The notes under the pieces: generated by a model
What the model was told of the DNA's origin: nothing
The model's database searches: none
The model's input: the letters and a program-made list of their open reading frames with translations, nothing else
In this document: positions 32,962-38,498 of the stretch, piece after piece
How the letters are laid out: every line of letters begins with the position of its first letter
How positions within the stretch are numbered: the first letter of the stretch is position 1
Made by a program: the position numbers and the translations under genes
NCBI GenBank assembly: GCA_031296165.1
Contig: JARLGF010000066.1
Coordinates: forward strand, 1 to 38,498
From: Occallatibacter sp.
GTDB lineage: Bacteria; Acidobacteriota; Terriglobia; Terriglobales; Acidobacteriaceae
Direction: 5' to 3'
Length of the DNA: 38,498 nt

Positions 32962-33957
32962 TCAAGCAATCGATTTCCGCTTCCAGACGGCGGCGTCGAA
33001 GCGGTGCGCGCAGGTATAGCCCTCAGACAGATAAAGTTCGATGGCCTGGGCGTTGGCTTCGGTAACGGTGAGGGAGATTTCGCTGACGCCCTGGCGCATG
33101 AAGTTGTAGGCGGCCACGGAGAGCAGCAGCCGCGCCAGCCCGAGACGGCGGTAGCCGGGGTGGACGCAGACCTGGGTGATGTGTCCGCTCTCAGAGCTTA
33201 CGCGCGAGCCCAGCACCAGCGCCACGAGTTCGCGGCTCTGGCGGTGAACCACCACGTGCGATACCTGCGCGGAGAAGACGCCGCAGCCGGAGTAGCGGAC
33301 GATGTTGTGAAGAAAGCGCAGCGAACCGTGGACAGAGCGGTACTGGTCGTTGATCAGGCTGTCGGGATGGCCGTGATAGGCCTCGGAGATGAGTTGAGCG
33401 GCAGCGGACAGGTCGTCATCGCGCCATGGACGCAGCACCAGTTCGTTGGGAAGGTCGATAAAGGGTGTGGGCAGGAATCCTTGAAGAGAGCGCACCATGA
33501 AAAGCCGGCGGAAGATCTGGAAGCCGACCTGGCGGAAGAGGCTGGAGTGGGTTCCCGAGGGGTGCAGCAGCAGTTGCGATTCGATGCGGTCAAGTTGCGG
33601 GGAGTTCAGTAAGGTCTCAAAGAGATGCGTGAGCAGAGTCTCCTCGATAGCGTGGGCGGAACCCGCGGCGGCGAGGGCGGCGTCCGGCTGGACAGACAGG
33701 GCAAAGACATCGCCGATGACTGCCTTGGTGTCCTCGTAGACGCAGAAGGTATAGCCGATAATCTGGCCCGCCTCCAGGGCTGCGTAGCCGGGCAGCATGT
33801 GGCTGTCAAGATACTGCTCCAGCAGTTTGGCCGACGTTCGATAGTCCCAATGCAGCCGCTGCTTCCACAGTTCGCCCTCGGCATCCAGCACAGCGCGGAG
33901 CACCGGCGCCGCAAAGTGCCGCAGGTCGAGGATCTCAATGGAAGTGGCCGCAGACAT
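32962..33957 (-). CDS. Tandem GNAT N-acetyltransferase
   Basis: A 331-aa protein with two GNAT-like halves. The N-terminal half (to about 160) includes GYALEAGQIIGYTF-like strands but lacks a clear acetyl-CoA motif. The C-terminal half has motif A as THITQVCVHPGYRRLGLARLLL-like sequence (VCVHPGYRRLGLARLLLSVA), followed by ISLTVTEANAQAIELYLSEGYTC, a standard motif B. Only the C-terminal domain therefore looks able to bind acetyl-CoA. On the minus strand AAGG lies just before ATG 33963; 33957 has a better spacing. It lies downstream of the glycosyltransferase in the leftward run. Substrate is unknown. Confidence 0.82.
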   Translation of the reverse strand: MSAATSIEILDLRHFAAPVLRAVLDAEGELWKQRLHWDYRTSAKLLEQYLDSHMLPGYAALEAGQIIGYTFCVYEDTKAVIGDVFALSVQPDAALAAAGSAHAIEETLLTHLFETLLNSPQLDRIESQLLLHPSGTHSSLFRQVGFQIFRRLFMVRSLQGFLPTPFIDLPNELVLRPWRDDDLSAAAQLISEAYHGHPDSLINDQYRSVHGSLRFLHNIVRYSGCGVFSAQVSHVVVHRQSRELVALVLGSRVSSESGHITQVCVHPGYRRLGLARLLLSVAAYNFMRQGVSEISLTVTEANAQAIELYLSEGYTCAHRFDAAVWKRKSIA

Positions 33958-33980
33958 ACTCATCCTTAGATTGCGCCTAA

Positions 33981-34006
33981 TTCATACCGAGCAGGTGCGG
34001 TATGAA
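33981..34006. terminator. 9-bp palindromic stem between GT39 and GNAT genes
   Basis: TTCATACCG (33981-33989) and CGGTATGAA (33998-34006) form a perfect 9-bp inverted repeat around AGCAGGTG. On the minus strand it lies 67 bases after the GT39 stop and 24 bases before the GNAT start. There is no T tract, so it could be a terminator or an operator. Confidence 0.35.
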
Positions 34007-34072
34007 GTTACCCCATGCGGCAACTTTGACACGAGTTGCCACCAAGTGCAACTTGAGGTTCGATTTATCAAC

Positions 34073-36043
34073 TTACCGGGCGCCCACCCTATAGACAACG
34101 AGTCCCTGCTCTGGCCAGGTGAAGAGTTGTTCATAGGACCGTCCCTCAAGGTACTCATTGAGCGCGTCCGGAGTATGCAGGTCCACGCCTCCGCGTCCGG
34201 AGATGCGCACTACCAGCAGGTGCTGCTCGTCGGGAACGCCGCTTTGCTCGTAGTTCACCACCTCGCGATTGCGATAGAACGACAGTCCGTACTCGACGTC
34301 GCGACGGACGCGGAAGACAGCGACAGTCCCGTCGGCGGGGGTTAGTGTAGCCAGCCGGCCGGCCAATGGGCGGGCGGAGTAGGAACTGTCAAGCAGGCGA
34401 ATGACGCGCTTGGTGGCGGCGACCTCAGAAATGCCGAAGAAGGGACCCACGCCGTAAAGAAAGAGAAGCAGCACCACAAGAACACCTGTGGTGACGAGCC
34501 GGAGACGTGCCACGCCGAAGCCGTTGACCACGATCAGGATCAGCAGTGTGGCGCCGGAAGCGGCCAGTACCGCGGCCACCAGCGCGTGCGTGGGTGGCCG
34601 CTGCGCGCCATGGGCCACAAACCAGGGCACCAGCAGCGCCGCGATGGTCATGATGCCGCAAAGTACTGCGTGGCCCACCAGAACCCAGCGGCCCAGCCCC
34701 TGCTTCCGGCGGCGGAAGAGGTAGTCTCCGGTGAGAATGGCGATGGGCGGAATGGAGGGAAGGATGTATCCGGGCAATTTGGACTTGGAGAGGGAGAAGA
34801 AGACGATGGGAACCAGTGCCCACAAGATCAGGAACTCAGGGAAGGCATCGCCGGGGCGGTTGGCACAGTGCGTCGCGTTTTTTGAGTGGCGGAGGCGCCA
34901 CTCGGACACTGAGGTGAGAATGCCGTCGGCGAGCGCGCGGACGGCGATCACCGTCCAGGGCATCATGGCCAGCACCACGACCACCAGGTAGTACCAGAAG
35001 GGCTGCTGGTGCTGGTAGCGGTCGGTGGCAAAGCGCTCCAGATTGTGTTCCAGGAAGAATTCGCGGAAGAAGGTTGGATTCTTGTGCTGGACGGCGATGA
35101 ACCAGGGCAGGACCATGGCGAAGTAGAGCACAATGCCGGGCCACCACAGGGAGCGGCGGAGGATGGACCACTCGCGGCGCAAGAGGGCAAAAGCGGCGAT
35201 GATGACAATGGCCAGGAAGGGCGCCACCGGCCCTTTGGCCAGCGTAGCGAGGCCGGTGAAGAAGTAAATGTCGTAGAGCCAGAATTTGGAGTCGGTTTCG
35301 TACCAGGCATACCAGCCGAGGAGGCCGATGGCGAGGGGCGCGGCCATCTGCATATCGGTGGAGGCGCCGCGGGAAAAAGCGACGATGCCGGCGCAGGATA
35401 CGGTGATGAGCGCAGCATCCAGGTGGCCGCCAGGACGGAAGCGCCGCATGTGCAGGTAGATGAGGGCGACCATGATGAAGGCGAAGGTGGTGGAGGGCAG
35501 GCGGGCGCTCCAGTCGTGCACGCCGAATTCCTTGAAGACGGCCATAGCCCGCCAGTAGTAGAGGGCCGGCTTCTCCAGCCAGGGATGTCCGTAGAGATAG
35601 GGGGTGACGCAGGCGTTGAGGCGGTCCTTCAAGCTCTCTGCGGAGTCGAATCGGACCAGCATTTCGTGAGCGATCTGAGCGTAACGCGGTTCATCGGCTC
35701 CCACCAGGCCGATTCCGTTGCCACCGAAGATGGGAGTCAGACCGTAGGCAAGAAAGAAGATGGTGAAGGCGAGAAAGAAAGCCGCCTCGCAAATGCCTGG
35801 CCAGGGGGGGAGACGCCAATGCAATTCTTCGGGCGAATCCGGGTTGGACGGCTCCAGAAAAGGCTCCAAATAGCCGATAGCCCAACGGGGCAGCCGTTTA
35901 CGCCGGCTTACGGGCAAATCCGGGGCAGAATGTTCCAGACTAGTTTCCACTTCCAGCGTTTCTCCAACGGGCGTGATATAGCCTGTTCCGGGCAGAAGAA
36001 CGATCTCGTCCTTGTCAGGGCGACTGGGGGGCCGGCCTGACAC
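34073..36043 (-). CDS. GT39-family membrane glycosyltransferase (ArnT-like)
   Basis: A roughly 656-aa multi-pass transferase that uses lipid-linked sugar donors on the periplasmic side. A soluble N-terminal tail of about 85 residues leads to the first helix, then the catalytic loop ADEPRYAQIAHEM with the DE motif. The LEKPALYYWRAMAVF segment is the second hallmark. About a dozen hydrophobic helices follow, then a C-terminal soluble domain (from about 570) ending YRVGAR. No ATG is present near the N terminus. A GTG at 36043 preceded by GGAAG is chosen, and the open frame continues to a TTG at 36064. It lies 70-90 bases after nrnA in the leftward run. Confidence 0.82.
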   Translation of the reverse strand: MSGRPPSRPDKDEIVLLPGTGYITPVGETLEVETSLEHSAPDLPVSRRKRLPRWAIGYLEPFLEPSNPDSPEELHWRLPPWPGICEAAFFLAFTIFFLAYGLTPIFGGNGIGLVGADEPRYAQIAHEMLVRFDSAESLKDRLNACVTPYLYGHPWLEKPALYYWRAMAVFKEFGVHDWSARLPSTTFAFIMVALIYLHMRRFRPGGHLDAALITVSCAGIVAFSRGASTDMQMAAPLAIGLLGWYAWYETDSKFWLYDIYFFTGLATLAKGPVAPFLAIVIIAAFALLRREWSILRRSLWWPGIVLYFAMVLPWFIAVQHKNPTFFREFFLEHNLERFATDRYQHQQPFWYYLVVVVLAMMPWTVIAVRALADGILTSVSEWRLRHSKNATHCANRPGDAFPEFLILWALVPIVFFSLSKSKLPGYILPSIPPIAILTGDYLFRRRKQGLGRWVLVGHAVLCGIMTIAALLVPWFVAHGAQRPPTHALVAAVLAASGATLLILIVVNGFGVARLRLVTTGVLVVLLLFLYGVGPFFGISEVAATKRVIRLLDSSYSARPLAGRLATLTPADGTVAVFRVRRDVEYGLSFYRNREVVNYEQSGVPDEQHLLVVRISGRGGVDLHTPDALNEYLEGRSYEQLFTWPEQGLVVYRVGAR

Positions 36044-36134
36044 AGCTAGCTTCCGCGCCAGCAAGCAACGCGGAGACGGAGCTGCGCTTAGACAGGGACA
36101 AGGCTAACAGATTTGGGCGGAATCTCAAGGGATC

Positions 36135-37154
36135 TCAATGCGGGTCGGCGGCGAAACCGGCCACGCTTTGGCGCAATTCGGCTAAAATTTCGTCGATTGC
36201 GCGCGGCAGCGGCCCCTCGAGAGTGCATCCGGCGGCGCTTTCGTGGCCGCCCCCGCCCAGACGTTCGGCGATGGCGGCCACGTTGACCTTGCCTTTGCCG
36301 CGCAGGCTGAGGCGGATGCGCTGTTCCGGCAGTTCGCGCAGAAAAACCGCGACTTCCACGCCGGAGATGCATACCGCATAGTTCACAATGCCTTCGCAAT
36401 CCTCCTCGGCGGCGCAAGTGAGCACCATATCCTGGTGCGTGACCCAAAGCCAGGCCAACCTGCCCTCGCGTTTGAGATTGCTGAGCGCTGCGCCCAGCAG
36501 CAGAATCCTGGCGGTGGAGGTGGAGTAGTAGACATTCTGGGCAATGCGGACGGGATCCGCACCGGCCAGCACCAGGTCCCGAGCCAGGGCAAACGTTGAG
36601 GCTCGCGTAGCTCCATAGCAGAAGCCCCCGGTGTCAGTGAGCACGGTGGTATAGAGGCAGGCAGCCATCTCCGGGGTAACCGTGGCTCCCGCGGCCAGCG
36701 CCAGCCTGTGGACCATTTCGCCCACGCTGGCCACCTGGCAGTCGATCCAGTTGAGTTGGGCAAAGGGGCGGCCGCTGACGTGGTGATCGATGTTGATAAG
36801 GAAGAACTTTTCGAGTCCGCGCAGGCGCGTGCGCTCCAGTCCGTCGCACTCGAGCAGAATCACGGCGTCATAGGGGCCATGAACGCGGAGAGCGGAGCGA
36901 ATGGCGCCAGCCCCGGGCAGCCAGCGATACGTGGCCGGAATCCGGTCAGCCGAAACCAGATCGGCGCGCTTGCCCATCTGTTCCAGCATCATGCCCACTG
37001 CCAACATGCTGCCGACGGCGTCGCCGTCCGGCCGGGAGTGGGAGCAGACCAGGAAGCGCTCTCCCTGGCGCAGTACCTGAAGGATCTCTGCAATAGGATC
37101 TGCTTGGTAAGCGGCGGACAAATCCTGGGCCGGATTCGGGTGAGTTCGATCCAT
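36135..37154 (-). CDS. nrnA: Bifunctional oligoribonuclease/PAP phosphatase NrnA (DHH/DHHA1)
   Basis: A 339-aa DHH phosphoesterase that degrades short RNA oligomers to mononucleotides and dephosphorylates pAp. Seen in order: motif I SHSRPDGDAVGS (38-49), motif II with Asp104 in LLECDG, the DHH box Asp123-His124-His125, and the DHHA1 substrate-binding GGGGHESAAG near the C terminus. It begins seven bases after the rbfA stop, so the two are co-transcribed. The rbfA-nrnA pair is a common order in the nusA-infB-rbfA cluster of many bacteria, here followed leftward by a GT39 gene. Confidence 0.92.
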   Translation of the reverse strand: MDRTHPNPAQDLSAAYQADPIAEILQVLRQGERFLVCSHSRPDGDAVGSMLAVGMMLEQMGKRADLVSADRIPATYRWLPGAGAIRSALRVHGPYDAVILLECDGLERTRLRGLEKFFLINIDHHVSGRPFAQLNWIDCQVASVGEMVHRLALAAGATVTPEMAACLYTTVLTDTGGFCYGATRASTFALARDLVLAGADPVRIAQNVYYSTSTARILLLGAALSNLKREGRLAWLWVTHQDMVLTCAAEEDCEGIVNYAVCISGVEVAVFLRELPEQRIRLSLRGKGKVNVAAIAERLGGGGHESAAGCTLEGPLPRAIDEILAELRQSVAGFAADPH

Positions 37155-37160
37155 ATGCGG

Positions 37161-37580
37161 TTATTCTGCCTGCGCCTCCTGTTCCGCACCGGGCGCAGGA
37201 GAAGCCTTTTGCCTCTTGCGGGACCGTTCCATCAGCTCCTCGATGCGCGCCTGGAAACGGCCCGATCGGTCTGCCAGGAAGCTCAGCTCCGGCACGTGGC
37301 GCACACCCATGCGTTCCTTTAAAACCACTCGAATGTAGCCTTTGGCAGCCTCAAGGCCGGAGACTGTGTCCACCTCAGCCTGGGCAATGTCTTTGACCGC
37401 AGTGTCGATGGCAACGTAAACCCGCGCCGACTTTCCGCCGGGGTTCAGCGCCACCTCGGTTACGTAACAGAGATTGATGCGCGGGTCGGAGAGTTCGCCC
37501 TCGATCATGGTTCCAATTTCCAGGCGCAATGTCTCCGCCACCCGGTCCTGATGATGCTTTCGCCCTCTATGCTCCGGCAT
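37161..37580 (-). CDS. rbfA: 30S ribosome-binding factor A
   Basis: A 139-aa KH-fold ribosome maturation factor that helps 16S rRNA processing and cold adaptation. The N terminus HRGRKHHQDRVAETLRLEIGTMIEGELSDPRI and the central VTEVALNPGGKSARVYVAI are typical, and the KH helix region GYIRVVLKERMGVRHVPELSFLADRS carries the family RxxxP signature. The basic C-terminal tail ends in an acidic, Ala/Glu-rich stretch. AGGAGGG lies five bases before the ATG. TATGCT on the minus strand (37617-37612) could be its -10, giving a short leader. It is separated from ylxP by about 600 bp instead of being adjacent. Confidence 0.93.
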   Translation of the reverse strand: MPEHRGRKHHQDRVAETLRLEIGTMIEGELSDPRINLCYVTEVALNPGGKSARVYVAIDTAVKDIAQAEVDTVSGLEAAKGYIRVVLKERMGVRHVPELSFLADRSGRFQARIEELMERSRKRQKASPAPGAEQEAQAE

Positions 37581-37611
37581 GATGCCCTCCTAGTCCGGGG
37601 GTAAACCATTC

Positions 37612-37617
37612 AGCATA
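37612..37617 (-). promoter_or_regulatory. Candidate -10 box for rbfA
   Basis: Read on the minus strand the bases are TATGCT, 31 bases before the rbfA ATG. No good -35 is visible at the usual distance, so confidence is low. Confidence 0.3.
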
Positions 37618-37843
37618 GCAGAGGGGCGCAAAAGCAGCGAGGAAAGTCGCGCCTGGAGCTTCGACGCCTGCGCAGCATGGGACCCTACCGTACCCAGAAA
37701 GGATGTAAAGAGGTACATCTTCGTCCGCACTGAATCCACAACACTTAGCCCCTGTTTTCACTGCAAATAATTACCCTCCTCAGGCGCAGAATTAATCCAT
37801 GGTGTCTTTTTGAACCCAGGTATCGAAATTCAGGAAGAAGCAG

Positions 37844-37858
37844 GGGGCTTTCAGCCCC
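37844..37858. repeat. GGGGCT/AGCCCC hairpin
   Basis: GGGGCT (37844-37849) and AGCCCC (37853-37858) form a perfect 6-bp stem with a TTC loop, flanked by a G-T pair. It resembles short dispersed hairpins (REP-like) seen between genes in related genomes, but only one copy is visible here. Confidence 0.4.
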
Positions 37859-37968
37859 TATTCCAGGCCCCGGAGGAACACCAACAAAAGGAACTTTCAA
37901 CTCGATGCAAACACACAAGAATCTTACATTGCGATACGAAAACCTCCAAAAACACCAAAAAACGCTTG

Positions 37969-38008
37969 TAACCCCTTTGTTATCTAATTTTTGGTATATA
38001 ACCCCTTT
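37969..38008. repeat. Direct repeat TAACCCCTTT at 30-bp spacing
   Basis: TAACCCCTTT is at 37969-37978 and 37999-38008. The 30-bp period is nearly three DNA turns, so a bound protein would lie on the same face. It sits in the A+T-rich core of the ylxP-rbfA spacer. Confidence 0.6.
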
Positions 38009-38121
38009 AGAATCGAATCTTTACGGCGATCTCCCTTTCGCATCTCGTTGAAACTGGAGAACTTGACTAAATACATAGGGGGAGAGGGGTACGTGCCGGC
38101 ATGTGGTACGGAGCCGCTCCA

Positions 38122-38149
38122 ACTGTACCGGACCGCAGCTCGGTACAGT
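38122..38149 (-). terminator. 9-bp stem downstream of ylxP
   Basis: ACTGTACCG (38122-38130) is the reverse complement of CGGTACAGT (38141-38149), with a 10-nt loop. On the minus strand it starts 33 bases after the ylxP stop. There is no T tract, so an operator for a gene further left is the alternative. Confidence 0.4.
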
Positions 38150-38181
38150 GCCATGAGATAAAAAGACCGACCTATGCGTGG

Positions 38182-38478
38182 CTAATTCTCGATGTACTCC
38201 CAAAAGGAGTCCGCGAGTTCGGCGCCGAGTTCACTGATCATGCGGCGTGCCGCGCGCTCGACTTCCTCAATGAGGCCATGCAAGTAACTGCGGGAACCGG
38301 AGATGGCTACAACGCCTATGGTGGCGGACTGCCAGGTGACGGCTTCGTCCAACTCGGCAACGGAGATGTTGAAGCCCTGCTTCAACTGATCCTTGAGCGA
38401 GCGCACTACCTGCCGCCGGTCCTTGAGCGATTGGGCGTGCTCGATGCGGACTTCGAGAGTTAGTTGGGCGACGGGCAT
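38182..38478 (-). CDS. ylxP: DUF503 family protein YlxP
   Basis: A 98-aa protein of the small DUF503 family. It has the typical N terminus VAQLTLEVRIEHAQSLKDRRQVVRSLKDQLKQGFNISVAELDE and the strand TWQSATIGVVAISGSRSYLHGLIEEVERAARRM. Family members are usually encoded between infB and rbfA and are thought to take part in ribosome or translation functions. The order ylxP-rbfA-nrnA is kept here, but with a large gap to rbfA. The start near 38478 lacks a strong Shine-Dalgarno, which fits coupling to an upstream gene off the right edge of the window. Confidence 0.88.
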   Translation of the reverse strand: MPVAQLTLEVRIEHAQSLKDRRQVVRSLKDQLKQGFNISVAELDEAVTWQSATIGVVAISGSRSYLHGLIEEVERAARRMISELGAELADSFWEYIEN

Positions 38479-38498
38479 GGCGTCACGGAATTTACACC

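Larger units (their letters stand above)
37581..38181. other. 600-bp intergenic region between ylxP and rbfA with A+T-rich core
   Basis: No convincing gene is seen in any frame. The part from about 37890 to 38060 is clearly more A+T-rich than the rest of the window. It contains a 10-bp direct repeat, TAACCCCTTT, at 37969-37978 and 37999-38008, exactly 30 bases apart, a GGGGCT/AGCCCC hairpin at 37844-37858, and a 9-bp stem at 38122-38149. A likely rbfA promoter lies at its left end. It may be a regulatory spacer or an old insertion. Confidence 0.6.

Noticed and set aside
37567-37761. 64-codon minus-strand frame overlapping the start of rbfA
   Set aside because: It overlaps the rbfA Shine-Dalgarno and start in another frame and shows no domain.
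1-38498. Search for CRISPR arrays, transposases, integrases and phage genes
   Set aside because: No regular spacer-repeat pattern, terminal inverted repeats or recombinase motif was seen.

Overview
The window looks like chromosomal DNA of an Acidobacteriota (Terriglobia/Acidobacteriaceae-like) bacterium. This is inferred from the high G+C, the mix of polymer-degrading and secreted hydrolases, PadR-plus-membrane-protein pairs, Tat-dependent sugar isomerase/oxidoreductase genes, and small membrane families familiar from that phylum. No 16S gene is present, so the assignment rests on gene content only. About 36 intact protein genes, one gene remnant and one tRNA are supported. There is no phage, insertion sequence or CRISPR array.

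Left part (1-12.4 kb): thymidine kinase (tdk) converges on kduD (pectin/uronate catabolism). kduD diverges from a citramalate synthase gene (cimA), which converges on a secreted M28 peptidase across a perfect 15-bp hairpin. A glycerol module (glpK-glpD) follows, then a small UBP-type zinc-finger protein, a secreted GH92 alpha-mannosidase, and a PadR repressor overlapping a membrane-protein gene. A 19-bp palindrome sits inside the PadR promoter.

Middle (12.7-25.4 kb): rpsA, encoding ribosomal protein S1, reads leftward. Divergent from it are an internally deleted Gfo/Idh/MocA oxidoreductase remnant and an intact Tat-exported sugar-phosphate isomerase/epimerase. Next come a small unknown gene, tRNA-Arg(CCG) and a leftward membrane protein. 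A tightly packed efflux cassette follows: TolC-like outer-membrane protein, lipoprotein adaptor, RND permease, DUF2892 membrane protein, SAM methyltransferase and an unknown 90-aa protein, most joined by ATGA overlaps. It ends next to an ECF sigma factor carrying its own zinc-binding anti-sigma-like domain.

Right part (25.4-38.5 kb): an NAD(P)-binding epimerase-like protein converges on an acyltransferase-3 membrane protein. A partner-switching set (RsbU-type phosphatase, RsbW-type kinase, RsbV-type STAS protein) follows without a sigma gene beside it. Then come an M24 metallopeptidase, a two-pore-helix-type ion channel, two small membrane proteins, a tandem GNAT acetyltransferase and a GT39 glycosyltransferase. 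The window closes with leftward genes typical of the nusA-infB translation cluster: nrnA, rbfA and ylxP (DUF503). Here rbfA and ylxP are separated by about 600 bp of unusually A+T-rich DNA with direct repeats and hairpins.

The most noteworthy items are the efflux/methyltransferase/ECF unit, the sigma/anti-sigma fusion, the oxidoreductase deletion remnant, the PadR operator-promoter with a possibly leaderless start, and the structured gap in the rbfA operon. Nothing here could be shown from sequence alone to be an entirely new system.
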